64,000 bases of DNA from Pararhizobium qamdonense (GCF_029277445.1 NZ_CP119566.1:706001-770000); one strand, 5' to 3'. Positions 33,658 to 43,321 are shown, counted from the stretch's first letter. Translations and numbers: made by a program. The notes: generated by a model from the sequence alone, not told the origin.

Positions 33658-34851
33658 TTACGCTGCGGCCACGTCGCTTTCGACGATGGTTTTGGCGATC
33701 CGGCGGGCTTCGGCATCAACCGCAAAGACATCGTCCATTCCGGTTGCTGCCGGCGCTGCGACCAGCGCTTCCATCACGGTTTCGGTGATTTCCGCCATCT
33801 GCAGGAAGCCGACGCTGCCGTCGATGAAGGCTTCCAAGGCCACTTCCTTGGCGCCATTCAGCACCGCGCTCTGCATGCCGCCGCGCTGCATCGCCAGCCG
33901 GGCAAGACGCAAGGCCGGGAAACGCTCTTCGTCGGGCGCTTCGAAATCCAGCCGCGACAGTTTGGCAAAATCCAGCCGCTCGACATCGAGAGACGGCCGC
34001 GACGGGTGCGACAGGGCATAGCCGATGGCGGTGCGCATATCCGGGCATCCGAGCTGTGCCAGCACGGAACCGTCGCTATAGCCGACCATGGAATGGATGA
34101 CCGATTGCGGATGGACGATCACTTCGATCTGGTCCGGCCGCATGCCGAAAAGATGCTTGGCCTCGATCATCTCGAGCGCCTTGTTGAACATCGAGGCGCT
34201 GTCGATCGAGATTTTCAGGCCCATCGACCAGTTGGGATGGGCGCGCGCCGTGGCTGCGGTAACATCGCGCATCTCGGTCAGCGTGGAGCGACGGAAGGGG
34301 CCGCCGGATGCGGTAAGGATAATGCGCTCGACCGCATGGCGCTGATGTTCTTCCAGCACCTGATAGATGGCATTGTGTTCGCTATCGACAGGCAAAAGCT
34401 TGCCGCCTCCGGCCTGGACGGCGGCCACGAAGAGATCGCCGGCGGAGACCAGGCATTCCTTGTTGGCAAGCGCGATGTCGGCGCCGCGCCGGGCTGCAGC
34501 CAGCGTCGGGGCGAGGCCCGCCGTGCCGACGATGGCGGCCATCACCCAGCCGGCATCGCGTTCGGCCGCTTCGATCAGGCCGCTGCGCCCCGCCGCGATC
34601 TCTATGCCGGTGCCTGCAAGTGCGGCTTTCAGATCATGATACTGGGTCTCGTCGGCGGTCACCGCGAGTTCGGCGCCGCTTACCTTCGCCTGTTCCGCCA
34701 GGAGCGCGATATTGCCATTGCCGGTCACGGCGGCAATATTGAATGCATCGCGTCCGCCAAGCTGGCGGATGACGTCGAGCGTGTTGGTGCCGATCGAGCC
34801 CGTCGAGCCCAGAATGGTCAAGCGGCGTTTGCCTTGCGCGCCGGAGGTCAT
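33658..34851 (-). CDS. dxr: 1-deoxy-D-xylulose 5-phosphate reductoisomerase (Dxr/IspC)
   Basis: 397 residues. Converts DXP to 2-C-methyl-D-erythritol 4-phosphate with NADPH, the committed step of the MEP isoprenoid pathway. The NADPH motif LGSTGSIGTNTLDVI, the ALANKE turn, the metal-binding VDSEHNAIYQ, and the conserved WSMGLKISIDSASMFNKALE region are all present. I use the ATG at 34851; a TTG two codons upstream is less likely. The gene is alone on its strand, with hemA and a hydrolase gene converging on it. Confidence 0.96.
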   Translation of the reverse strand: MTSGAQGKRRLTILGSTGSIGTNTLDVIRQLGGRDAFNIAAVTGNGNIALLAEQAKVSGAELAVTADETQYHDLKAALAGTGIEIAAGRSGLIEAAERDAGWVMAAIVGTAGLAPTLAAARRGADIALANKECLVSAGDLFVAAVQAGGGKLLPVDSEHNAIYQVLEEHQRHAVERIILTASGGPFRRSTLTEMRDVTAATARAHPNWSMGLKISIDSASMFNKALEMIEAKHLFGMRPDQIEVIVHPQSVIHSMVGYSDGSVLAQLGCPDMRTAIGYALSHPSRPSLDVERLDFAKLSRLDFEAPDEERFPALRLARLAMQRGGMQSAVLNGAKEVALEAFIDGSVGFLQMAEITETVMEALVAAPAATGMDDVFAVDAEARRIAKTIVESDVAAA

Positions 34852-35013
34852 GGCCAAATCCCGTTATTTTTGTTTTCCTGTTAGCCTCTACAGGTGAAAG
34901 CCGATGCCAACAAGGGTAGCCTCGCTCCGGGTGGGGGCGATAGGGTCGCAGGTGCTGCGAATCACGGGCGCAGGGTGGGGCGGATCCTGCTCTTTGCCGG
35001 AAAGGATGTCCTT

Positions 35014-35727
35014 ATGCTGAAACTTGCGCTGTTTCTTTCCTGTTCCTGCGTCTTGATCGATGCGACATCGGTTTCCACCGTTGCTGCCGAATCGGTGCCG
35101 TCCGAACTGGTCGGCACTTGGCTCGCCGAAGATATCGGCGGCGGCGGCGTCATCGATTTTCTGCAGACGACGCTGGAAATCAATGATGACGGAACCTATT
35201 CCGGCTTTGCCGGCTGCAACAGTTACACCGGTACATTCGACCTGAAGGGCGGCGAGATCATTTTTGCGCCGGCGGGTGCGACACGCAAAATGTGCGTGCT
35301 GGCGGTGATGGACCAGGAGACGAAGTTTTTTGCGGCCCTGACGGCCGGCCTCTCGTTCAAGATTAAAGACACGAAGCTGGTTCTGAAAACGGCCGATGCG
35401 AAGACGGCACTGCGGCTTGCGCCGCATACCGTGTCCTCAGATGTGCTGATCAATATTCCCGGCGCCCGCACTGTCGAGCGGCAAGCCGTGAGTTACGATT
35501 GTGCGGGCCAGGCCGTTGCCGCCGACTATATCAATGCCGGTCCGGTTTCGCTGGTGACGCTGACCATCGGCAGCGAGTTCGTCGTCGCCTCCAACGTGCT
35601 TTCGGGATCGGGTGCGAAATATGCCGGCGGACAATATGTCTGGTGGACGAAAGGCGAGAATGTGACGCTGATCGACACGATCAAGGGCGACAACGACCCA
35701 GGCATCGCCTGCTCGAAAGTGGAATAA
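35014..35727 (+). CDS. Secreted META-domain plus MliC-like protein
   Basis: 237 residues. The ATG at 35014 follows AAGGA and opens a signal peptide (1-26, VAAES). Residues about 30-135 form a META/HslJ domain (GTWLAEDI, SGFAGCNSYTGTF, TRKMC). Residues about 155-235 resemble MliC, the C-type lysozyme inhibitor family (SYDCAG, LSGSGAKYAGGQYVWWTKG). Fusion of the two suggests an envelope-stress or host-lysozyme defence protein, by inference. An in-frame extension to 34894 has no signal and overlaps the dxr leader. It converges with the permease gene that follows. Confidence 0.75.
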   Translation: MLKLALFLSCSCVLIDATSVSTVAAESVPSELVGTWLAEDIGGGGVIDFLQTTLEINDDGTYSGFAGCNSYTGTFDLKGGEIIFAPAGATRKMCVLAVMDQETKFFAALTAGLSFKIKDTKLVLKTADAKTALRLAPHTVSSDVLINIPGARTVERQAVSYDCAGQAVAADYINAGPVSLVTLTIGSEFVVASNVLSGSGAKYAGGQYVWWTKGENVTLIDTIKGDNDPGIACSKVE

Positions 35728-35732
35728 ACCCG

Positions 35733-36731
35733 TCAGGACGAGGCCTTGCGGCGGGTGATGAAGCTCAGGGCAAGGACGGCAAAGATCAAGAGGCCGGTGC
35801 CGACCTGTTGCCAATAGAAGTTAAGCCCGGTGAGCAGGAGGCCGTTGGCAACGATGCCGAGCAGCAGCACGCCGAGCACGGTGCCTGGAATATTGGGACG
35901 GCCGAGGCGCGAGAGGGTCGTGCCGATGAAGGTCGCGCCGATCGCGTTGAGCAGGAAGGCGCTGCCGGACGAGGGAATGTAGACGGTGACCGTTGCAGAC
36001 AGGATCAGGCCGGCCACCGCCGCAATCAGCCCGGCAAGGATGAAGGCGACGGCGACATGGGCGCGCGCCGCAATGCCGGAATAGCGCACGACACTTGCCT
36101 GAATACCAATTGCAAGCGCGACGCGGCCGAAGCGGGCGCGGGTGAGGACCACGGTGGCACCGATGATGATGATGGCGGCGATGATGAGCGGAACCGGAAT
36201 GCCGGCGATGGCGCCGCGCCCGAGAAAGCGAAAGGCTTCGGGAACGCCGGATGGCGGCAGGTAGACCGGGTTGCCGCCATTGGTCAAAAGCTGCTGGATG
36301 CTGCGGCCGATGAACAGCGTGCCGAGCGTGGCCAGAAACGGCGAAATGCCGATGCCGGAAATCAGGACTGCATTGAATGCGCCGACCGCTGCGCCCGCGC
36401 CAAGACCGGCCAGGGCTGCGACGGCGACCGGTTGACCGGCAAGGACAAGCGAGACAAAGGCGAAGCTTGCAAAATCGACGGCCGTGCCGACCGACAGATC
36501 AATGCCGCCAACGGAGACAGCGAAGGTCATGGCGATGGCGACGATGGCCAGAAGCGTGAAGTTGTTGACGAGAATGCTCTGAAGATTGGCGATGGTCAGA
36601 AATGTCGGACTTGCGAAGGAGAAGATCGCAAACACCGTGATGAGGGCGAGCACGAGCGCATTGTTGACGATCACGCCGGCGACGGCGCGAAAGGGTGTGG
36701 GTGCTTCGAGCGCCGGGGTCTGCAGGGTCAT
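35733..36731 (-). CDS. Ribose-type ABC transporter permease (first importer, permease B)
   Basis: 332-residue RbsC/BPD_transp_2 family permease with about eight to ten hydrophobic helices and the family motif GGIDLSVG. It is the last gene of a four-gene minus-strand unit (binding protein, ATPase, two permeases) and starts four bases after the previous permease. Family members import sugars, sugar alcohols, autoinducer-2 and similar solutes; the substrate here is unknown. Confidence 0.88.
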   Translation of the reverse strand: MTLQTPALEAPTPFRAVAGVIVNNALVLALITVFAIFSFASPTFLTIANLQSILVNNFTLLAIVAIAMTFAVSVGGIDLSVGTAVDFASFAFVSLVLAGQPVAVAALAGLGAGAAVGAFNAVLISGIGISPFLATLGTLFIGRSIQQLLTNGGNPVYLPPSGVPEAFRFLGRGAIAGIPVPLIIAAIIIIGATVVLTRARFGRVALAIGIQASVVRYSGIAARAHVAVAFILAGLIAAVAGLILSATVTVYIPSSGSAFLLNAIGATFIGTTLSRLGRPNIPGTVLGVLLLGIVANGLLLTGLNFYWQQVGTGLLIFAVLALSFITRRKASS

Positions 36732-36735
36732 GGAA

Positions 36736-37764
36736 TCAGGCCTCCTGCCTGCGCAGCAAGGTCGTTGCCGAAACGACGAGCAGGATCAGCACGCCCTGGA
36801 CGCCGCTCACCAGCACGCTTGAAATGTTGAGAAGCTGGAAACCGTTGATGAGGAAACCGACGAACAGCGCCGATAGGAGAGTGCCGGTCACCGTCGGCAC
36901 AAGCCGCCGCGAGAAGACCGAGCCGAGCAGGGCCGTGACCACCACGGGCAGCAGCATTTCGCCGGAGCCCGTCGTGCTGCCGCTGAGATTGGAGACCGAC
37001 AAAACACCGGCAAACCCGCCGCAGAGGCCGCTGGCGATGAAGGCGCCTGCGACCAGCCGGCGAACCGGCAGGCCGGCGGCGCGGGCTGCATCTGGAAATT
37101 CGCCGACAGCGTAGAGCCGCAGCCCTGTCGGCGTGTATTGCACGAAGGCGGCTGCGATCAGGGTGAAGACGAGAAGCACATAGGCGAGTGCCGGAATGCC
37201 CAGAGGACCGGATGAGGACAGCGCGTTCAGCAGCGGCGTCGAGGCCGGAATGACGGTATTCTGCGTCAGCACCAGTTCGAGGCCGGCGACGATATTCATC
37301 ACGGCGAGCGTTGCGAGCAGCGGCACGATGCCGGCGCCGACAACGGCGATGGCGTTGACCGCGCCGATCAGGAGGCCGGTGAGAAGCGCTGCCGCAACTG
37401 CCGCCGCATCGCCATAGCCGAGTTGTGCAGCCGTCGCATAGACGGCGGCGCTCAGGCCCATATTGGCGGCGAGCGACAGGTCGATGCCGCCGGTGACGAC
37501 ATTGGAGCCGCCGGCGATCAGCACGATGGTCAGGCCGATCGCAAGCACGCCCGAAATAGCCGACTGTCCCAGCACATTGCCGATATTGCCGACGCTGAGA
37601 AAATAGGGCGCGGTCAGCGAAAACACGAGCAGGATGGCAACGAAGGCAAGCAGGGACCCGGCGCGTAACGCGCTGGCGGCGAGGGTGCCACCCCGGCCCG
37701 GCTTGGCTGATGGTTCGCCCGCTTTGAAATGGATGGCGGGGGCAAGCTGGATATCAACCGACAT
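36736..37764 (-). CDS. Ribose-type ABC transporter permease (first importer, permease A)
   Basis: 342-residue RbsC-like permease, about nine membrane segments, with GGIDLSLAANMGLSAA. Its start overlaps the ATPase gene by 11 bases (37754-37764), implying translational coupling. Two separate permeases suggest a heterodimeric channel, in contrast to the neighbouring importer with a single permease gene. Substrate unknown. Confidence 0.88.
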   Translation of the reverse strand: MSVDIQLAPAIHFKAGEPSAKPGRGGTLAASALRAGSLLAFVAILLVFSLTAPYFLSVGNIGNVLGQSAISGVLAIGLTIVLIAGGSNVVTGGIDLSLAANMGLSAAVYATAAQLGYGDAAAVAAALLTGLLIGAVNAIAVVGAGIVPLLATLAVMNIVAGLELVLTQNTVIPASTPLLNALSSSGPLGIPALAYVLLVFTLIAAAFVQYTPTGLRLYAVGEFPDAARAAGLPVRRLVAGAFIASGLCGGFAGVLSVSNLSGSTTGSGEMLLPVVVTALLGSVFSRRLVPTVTGTLLSALFVGFLINGFQLLNISSVLVSGVQGVLILLVVSATTLLRRQEA

Positions 37765-39292
37765 GACGAAGAGCCTCTGAAGCGCCGGTGGATGCAGCCA
37801 GCAGGTCGTCCGGCGCGGTCTGCGACGAGACGAATTCGCGGATGATGCTGCCGCGGAAAAGCACGAGTATGCGATCGGTAATGCCGATCAGTTCGGACAG
37901 GTCGGATGACAGTACAATGATGCCAGCGCCGCGGGCGGCGAGATCGCCGATGAGATTGTAAATCTCGACCTTCGAGCCGATATCGACGCCGACCGTCGGC
38001 TCGTCCAGCAGGTAGATTTCAGAATGGCGGCTCAGCCATTTGGCGATTGCTACCTTCTGCTGATTGCCGCCCGAGAGCGTGCGCACCAGCGCATCGCGGC
38101 CCGATGTCTTGATCTCAAGGCGGCGGATCAACTCATCCGCCTCCTGCCGTTCGCTGTTGAAATCCAGGAAGCCGAGGCGGGTGAAGCGCTTCAGCGACGA
38201 GAGCGTGATGTTTTCCGTGACGCTGAGATCGAGCGCCACGCCGTTGCCGCGCCGGTCTTCCGGAACAAGTGCGAGGTGCTGATCAACGGCCTGTGCGGGG
38301 TTTGCGGAGAGTGCCGGTTTGCCGTCGATAGTGATCGCGCCGGATGTGGCGCTTTCCAGACCGAACAGGGTGCGGATCAGGTCTTTTGCACCGGAGCCGA
38401 GAAGGCCGGTCAGGCCGAGAACCTCGCCCCGCCGCAGCGTCAGGGAAATATCCTGGTATTTTCCATGCGACGACAGGTTCTTGAGGGCAAGGATGTCCGT
38501 GCCGGGCGGGACGCTGCGTTTTGGAAACATGTCGGCGATATCGCGCGCCACCATCAGCCGCGCGATCGCCGCAGCCGAGGTTTCACGAAGCGGCAGGGTG
38601 GCGACATCTTCGCCATTGCGCAGCACTGTGACGGTGTCGCAGAGTTCTTCGATCTCGTTCAAATAATGCGAGATGTAGATGATCGTCACGCCCTCATCTC
38701 GCAGGCGGCGGATCAGACGGAAGAGGATATCGGCCTCGCGGCGCACAAGGGCTGCCGTCGGCTCGTCGAAAACAAGCACTTTGGGCTGGTCGAGCAGCGC
38801 GCGGGTGATCTGGACGATCTGTTTTTCAGCGGTGGAGAGTTCGCTGATCAGGGCGCTGTTGGGCAGCCGGACGCCGAAATAATCGTCGAGAATTTCACCG
38901 GCACGGCGTTGCATCAGGCGCCGGTCGAGAAAAGGCGTGCCGGCAATGCGTGGTTCGCGTCCAAGGAACAGGGCTTCCCCGATCGTGAAGGTCGGAACGA
39001 GCAGGCGGTCCTGATGGATGAAATGGATGCCGAGTTCTTCAACGCGGTGCGGGGTCAGCTTGTCATAGGTCTGGCCATCGATTTCGATGCGGCCTTCGTC
39101 GGGCTGATGCAGGCCGGCCAGCAGTTTGATCAGCGTCGATTTCCCGGCACCGTTCTGGCCAACCAGGCCGTGGACCGTGCCGCGCTTGACGCGCAAGGAG
39201 GCATGGTTGAGCGCCAGCGCGCCATCAAAGCGCTTGACGATCCGGTCGAGATGAATGGCATCGCCGGTTCCGTCTCGTGAAGCTGCGCTCAT
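37754..39292 (-). CDS. Ribose-type ABC transporter ATP-binding protein (first importer)
   Basis: 512-residue tandem ABC ATPase of the RbsA/MglA type. Cassette 1: Walker A GQNGAGKST, degenerate signature LSTAEKQ, Walker B VLVFDEPTAAL. Cassette 2: GLLGSGAKDL in place of a canonical Walker A, signature LSGGNQQK and YLLDEPTVGVD. Only cassette 1 appears to have a normal P-loop, as is common in this subfamily. The ATG at 39292 gives the expected length; an open frame extends to 39661 but overlaps the binding-protein gene antisense to real coding sense and is not used. Confidence 0.88.
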   Translation of the reverse strand: MSAASRDGTGDAIHLDRIVKRFDGALALNHASLRVKRGTVHGLVGQNGAGKSTLIKLLAGLHQPDEGRIEIDGQTYDKLTPHRVEELGIHFIHQDRLLVPTFTIGEALFLGREPRIAGTPFLDRRLMQRRAGEILDDYFGVRLPNSALISELSTAEKQIVQITRALLDQPKVLVFDEPTAALVRREADILFRLIRRLRDEGVTIIYISHYLNEIEELCDTVTVLRNGEDVATLPLRETSAAAIARLMVARDIADMFPKRSVPPGTDILALKNLSSHGKYQDISLTLRRGEVLGLTGLLGSGAKDLIRTLFGLESATSGAITIDGKPALSANPAQAVDQHLALVPEDRRGNGVALDLSVTENITLSSLKRFTRLGFLDFNSERQEADELIRRLEIKTSGRDALVRTLSGGNQQKVAIAKWLSRHSEIYLLDEPTVGVDIGSKVEIYNLIGDLAARGAGIIVLSSDLSELIGITDRILVLFRGSIIREFVSSQTAPDDLLAASTGASEALRHVG

Positions 39293-39369
39293 GGCGAATA
39301 TCCTGATGATCGACCCCGTTTGGAAAGGCGACCCGGAACTTGTCCGGATCGCCATGAGACATGATGGCG

Positions 39370-40383
39370 TTAGCCGATGCCGAGCTTCTTGGTGACTTCG
39401 TTGACATTCGCCTTGTTGGCGATCAGCGCGTGCACGTAGGTTTCGCGCGGCAATGTCTGGCCAGCGAGAAGCTTGGCGACATTCTGGATGGCCGTGCGGC
39501 CGATTTCGGCCGGCTGCTGCGCCACGTCGGCGCCGGCCGGCGAGTTCGGATCGGCCACCAGCTGAAGTACTTCCGGGCTGCCATCGACGCCGTATGTGCG
39601 GATCTCGGTGCGGCCTGCCGCGGTCAGGGCCTGGGTGGCGCCAAGCTGCGGAATGTCCCAAGCCGACCAGATCGCCTTGATCGAGCCCTTCTCCGGATAT
39701 TTGTTGAGAAGTGCGGTGATCTGCGTGAAGGCGTCCTGAACCGTGTTCGGGATCACGTCGCGCAGTTCCGGCTCAAGGATTTTCACCTTGGGGAAATATT
39801 TGACGACATTGACCAGCTGGTCGTAGCGGATGGCGCAGGGCGTGACGCCGTAAAAGCCGTTGAACACGACGATATTGCCTTCGCCGCCGATATCGGAAAC
39901 CAGCTGCAGCGCCAGGTCCTTGCCGATACCCCAATTGTCCGAGGTGGTGTTGTTGATCGAATGGGTGGAACCGACATCGACTGTCAGTACCGGAATACCG
40001 GCGTCGCGCGCCTTTTTCAGCCAGGGATCGATGACGCTGAGCGTTCCAAGGATCTGGACGATCGCATCCGGCTTCTGGGCAATCAGTGTCTGCAGCTGCG
40101 AGACGAGCTTGCCGTCATTGCGGCCGGCGTCCACTGCGATCGGTTCGCCGCCGAGACGCTTCACTTCCTCGATCTGGGCATTGTAAGCCTGAAGGTCGAA
40201 GAAGTGATCCGTGCCGGTGGCGCTGATGCCGATGCGCTTGCCCTTGAGCGAAAGCTCTCCATCCGCTGCTGCCGCTGTCCGGTTGCCAATCAGGCTCGCA
40301 CCGGCCAGTGCCGCACCCGCCACGGCCGAGAGTTTCAAAAGGTCGCGGCGGCCGACGTTTGGTGCCGCTTTTTCCTGTGTCAT
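39370..40383 (-). CDS. Tat-exported ribose-type ABC substrate-binding protein (first importer)
   Basis: 337 residues. The N-terminus carries a twin-arginine-like export signal, GRRDLLKLSAVAGAALAGASL, within residues 12-32, so it is probably exported folded. The mature part is a periplasmic-binding-protein type 1 (RbsB-like) fold: KGKRIGISATGTDHFF, VDAGRND, GVDGSPEVLQLV. The ATG at 40383 has GGGGA upstream. It leads the minus-strand importer operon; a GTCTATA-type motif lies 20 bases upstream of the start (40404-40418). Ligand unknown. Confidence 0.88.
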   Translation of the reverse strand: MTQEKAAPNVGRRDLLKLSAVAGAALAGASLIGNRTAAAADGELSLKGKRIGISATGTDHFFDLQAYNAQIEEVKRLGGEPIAVDAGRNDGKLVSQLQTLIAQKPDAIVQILGTLSVIDPWLKKARDAGIPVLTVDVGSTHSINNTTSDNWGIGKDLALQLVSDIGGEGNIVVFNGFYGVTPCAIRYDQLVNVVKYFPKVKILEPELRDVIPNTVQDAFTQITALLNKYPEKGSIKAIWSAWDIPQLGATQALTAAGRTEIRTYGVDGSPEVLQLVADPNSPAGADVAQQPAEIGRTAIQNVAKLLAGQTLPRETYVHALIANKANVNEVTKKLGIG

Positions 40384-40403
40384 GGTCAATCCCCGATTAA
40401 ATA

Positions 40404-40418
40404 ATGTCTATAGAATAA
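40404..40418 (+). promoter_or_regulatory. GTCTATA-type motif, copy D
   Basis: ATGTCTATAGAATAA sits just upstream of the first importer operon. It is one of five related sequences that occur in all control regions between 40 and 49 kb of this window. Confidence 0.4.
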
Positions 40419-40524
40419 GTGCATTGTTGCCAAAGCCGAGGAAGAAATTTCCAAAGATGGCGCGGCGGCCGGAAAACTTGGCCGGGCAAGCCGCCAGACC
40501 GCGAAATCCCGGCAGCGGACAATG

Positions 40525-41574
40525 TCAGGACGAGATGCTGCGCCCCGTGCCATAGGTTAGCGCCAGGGCACCGACGAGGACGGCGCCCTTGACGAAGTCC
40601 TGCGTGTAATAGGGCGCATTGAGCATGGTCAGACCGTTGAGCAGAACGCCGACGAAGACAGCGCCGACGATGGTGCCGAGCACATTCGGCCGCCGCTTTC
40701 CAAGGACCGCAAAGCCGATCAGCGCGGCTGCCACCGCGTCCATCAGCAGAGAGCCGCCGGAGGAGACATCGCCGCGCCCGACGCGGGCGGCAATGACGAT
40801 GCCGCCGAGGGAGGCAAGCGTGCCGGAGATGACATAGGCGAGCGTCTTCAGCCGCGCCGTCGATGCGCCCGCCAGCCGCGTGGCGACCTCGTTGCCGCCG
40901 GTGGCAAACAGCAGGCGCCCAATGCGGGTGCGCTCCGTCAGCACGAACAGGGCGACGGCGACGAGCGCCATCAGCACGACGGATACCGGCACGATGCCGA
41001 ACAGGCTGGAACGGCCGATCAGCAGGAAGGCGGGATCATAGGCGCCGGTGGCCGTCGTGCCATCCGGCAGGATCAGGCCGGCGGAGATCGAGCGGCCGGC
41101 GGTCGGGATGAGCTGCAGGCCGGAAAGCAGAAACATCATCGACAAAGTTGCCAGCAGATCGGGAACGCGCAGCCGGACGATCAGGAAGGCGTTGACGAGA
41201 CCGATCAGCGCTCCAAAGGCGAGAACCAGCGGTACGGTGGCAAATGTATCGAGCCCCCAGACGATCATGGCATAGCTGGCGGCCATGACGCTGGAGGCGG
41301 CAATCGCCCCGATCGACAGATCGAAACCGCCGACGGCCAGCGTGACGGTAACGCCGGCCCCCAGGATGGCGACGACGGCGACGGCCTGCAGGATGCTCAT
41401 CAGATTGCCGAGATTGGCGAAGGCGGGCTCGGCCGCAGAAAAGCCGATGAGCAGTGCTGCCAGAAGGATGAAGACGGCACCGGATCGCAAGGCCGCGCCG
41501 AGGTCTGCAAGCCGGGCCCAGCTGTTTGCGTTGCGCGGCTCAGGCGGCGCGGTTTCGTCACTGATCGAGGTCAT
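40525..41574 (-). CDS. Ribose-type ABC transporter permease (second importer)
   Basis: 349-residue RbsC-like permease with about nine membrane segments and GGFDLSIGAIAASSVMA. Its ATG overlaps the TGA of the ATPase gene (ATGA, 41571-41574). It is the only permease of this set, so the channel is presumably a homodimer. Its binding protein is encoded divergently from 43412. Substrate is unknown, but linkage to SfnB-type enzymes points to an organosulfur compound. Confidence 0.87.
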   Translation of the reverse strand: MTSISDETAPPEPRNANSWARLADLGAALRSGAVFILLAALLIGFSAAEPAFANLGNLMSILQAVAVVAILGAGVTVTLAVGGFDLSIGAIAASSVMAASYAMIVWGLDTFATVPLVLAFGALIGLVNAFLIVRLRVPDLLATLSMMFLLSGLQLIPTAGRSISAGLILPDGTTATGAYDPAFLLIGRSSLFGIVPVSVVLMALVAVALFVLTERTRIGRLLFATGGNEVATRLAGASTARLKTLAYVISGTLASLGGIVIAARVGRGDVSSGGSLLMDAVAAALIGFAVLGKRRPNVLGTIVGAVFVGVLLNGLTMLNAPYYTQDFVKGAVLVGALALTYGTGRSISS

Positions 41575-43052
41575 GCATGTCTCTCCTGGGGGAGGCGGGA
41601 TGGCGCGCCGTTGGGCGCTGCGGCAAGGCTGTGGTGATCGATGACGAGAATGCGGTCGGCAACCTCATAGGCCTCCTCGGGGTCGGAGGTGGCGATCAGG
41701 GTGGCGCGGTCGTTGCGGCTGCGGATTGCCTGGATGATATCGTGGCGGGCGCCGACATCGACGCCCTGGAAGGGTTCGTCGAGCAATAGAAGCAGGCTCG
41801 GTTCCGCTTCCCAGCGGGCAAGAACCGCCTTTTGCTGATTGCCGCCGGACAGCGACCCGATCGGCGCCTGCGGTCCGGATGCCTTGATGCGCAGGCGGTC
41901 GATCGCTTTTTCCGCCTCACACTGTTCGCGGCCGCCGAACAACAGGCCGTGCGGGTACCATTTTGCCAGATGCGGCAGGCTGATGGTGGCTGCCAGAGAA
42001 CTTCCCGGCCAGCCGGCTGGCATCAGCGAGGACCGGTGCCGGTCCTCCGCAGCCATGGCAACGCCGGCAGCAATAGCCTGCGCCGGTGTTTCCGGCCGGT
42101 GCCTGCGGCCATGAAGATACATCTCTCCTGCGGTAAGCCGGCCGGCGCCGAAGATGGCCGAGAGCAGGCGGCTCTTGCCAGCGCCCAGCACGCCGGTGAT
42201 CGCCACCACTTCGCCGGTATGGACGGTAAGATCGAAAGGAATGGCGCCGGGCCTGAGCTGCGCATCGCGCATTTCAAAGACCGGCGGCCCCTCTGGAATA
42301 CGTATGCCGGGCCGGGCCGATTGCAGCTTGCGGCCGATCATCGTCTCGATGGCGGCGTTGAAATCGATTGGATGCTGGAAAGCACCGGCGACCGCGCCAC
42401 CGCGCATCACCAGGACCCGGTTGGCGATCGCCTGCAGATCGGCAGTGCGATGCGAAATATAGAGAATGGCAAGGCCGCCGTCGCGCAGGCGCTTGAGAAT
42501 GTCGAACAGGCGCCGGCTTTCGGCGATCGACAGGCTTGCCGTCGGTTCGTCGAGGATCAGCAGGTCTGCCCGGTTGGCGAGCGCGCGGGCTATGGCCACC
42601 AGTTGCCGGTCTGCGGCGGTCAGATCGGCGAAGTCCCGGTCCAGCGGCAGATCGAAACCGGCGGTGTCGAGGATCGCCTGCGCCTGACGTCTGATACCGG
42701 CGCGGGAGACGAAGAACGGCTGGCCGCGCTGGGTAAAGCGCGTCAGAAGCAGCGTATCTGCAACAGTAAGCCCGGCAGCACCGACCAGGTCAGTCGATTG
42801 ATGAACCGTGACCACGCCGGCGGCGGCAGCGTCTGCGGGGGTGCGTGGCGTATAGGCCTTTCCGTTCAGCGTGATCGTGCCGCTATCGGCCGGCAGGACG
42901 CCGGAGAGGATTTTCACCAGCGTCGATTTGCCGGCGCCATTCGCCCCCATCAGCGCGACGATCTCGCCCGCATCGATCGTCAGCGTCGCGTTCGCGAGAG
43001 CGCGCGTGGACTGAAAGCTGCGGCTGAGCGCATCGACCTGGAGCAGCGGCAT
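41571..43052 (-). CDS. Ribose-type ABC transporter ATP-binding protein (second importer)
   Basis: 493-residue tandem-cassette ATPase. Cassette 1 has GANGAGKST, degenerate signature DLTAADRQ and LLILDEPTASL; cassette 2 has GVLGAGKSRL, LSGGNQQK and LLLLDEPFQGVD. Unlike the first importer, both cassettes keep a lysine-containing P-loop. It overlaps the permease gene by four bases. A 359-base divergent region separates it from the binding protein. Confidence 0.88.
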   Translation of the reverse strand: MPLLQVDALSRSFQSTRALANATLTIDAGEIVALMGANGAGKSTLVKILSGVLPADSGTITLNGKAYTPRTPADAAAAGVVTVHQSTDLVGAAGLTVADTLLLTRFTQRGQPFFVSRAGIRRQAQAILDTAGFDLPLDRDFADLTAADRQLVAIARALANRADLLILDEPTASLSIAESRRLFDILKRLRDGGLAILYISHRTADLQAIANRVLVMRGGAVAGAFQHPIDFNAAIETMIGRKLQSARPGIRIPEGPPVFEMRDAQLRPGAIPFDLTVHTGEVVAITGVLGAGKSRLLSAIFGAGRLTAGEMYLHGRRHRPETPAQAIAAGVAMAAEDRHRSSLMPAGWPGSSLAATISLPHLAKWYPHGLLFGGREQCEAEKAIDRLRIKASGPQAPIGSLSGGNQQKAVLARWEAEPSLLLLLDEPFQGVDVGARHDIIQAIRSRNDRATLIATSDPEEAYEVADRILVIDHHSLAAAPNGAPSRLPQERHA

Positions 43053-43075
43053 GGCGGGAAATCCTGAAATACTTA

Positions 43076-43090
43076 TAGTCTATATAATTT
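43076..43090 (+). promoter_or_regulatory. GTCTATA-type motif, copy A
   Basis: TAGTCTATATAATTT lies 24 bases upstream of the second importer ATPase start. The same core is found at 43307, 40404, 48950 and, inverted, 47357. Confidence 0.4.
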
Positions 43091-43299
43091 GTCATATATC
43101 AGTTGCGGATGACACCCGTTGCGGCGGAACAGCTTTGCGAACAACCGGCTGCGGCGGTAATTTCTTTGCGGGCGGATAGGGGAAGACAGAACGTTCGCGC
43201 CGCCTGACTAAGAACCAGTGATATCGCACGGCGCCGGTAGGACTTTGCCGCGCAGGCCAGTTGGCGCGAAACAGGTTTCTCCCCAATCGGCAAAAATGG

Positions 43300-43321
43300 G
43301 ACTAATTAGTCTATTAAAATT
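43300..43321 (+). promoter_or_regulatory. GTCTATA-type motif, copy B, with perfect palindrome
   Basis: The palindrome GACTAATTAGTC (43300-43311) merges into TAGTCTATTAAAATT (43307-43321), upstream of the plus-strand binding-protein gene. A dimeric regulator site is plausible. Confidence 0.45.

Noticed and set aside
39293..39661. N-terminal extension of the first importer's ATPase
   Set aside because: The added residues overlap the binding-protein gene in another frame and are arginine/glycine-rich without similarity to RbsA-type proteins.
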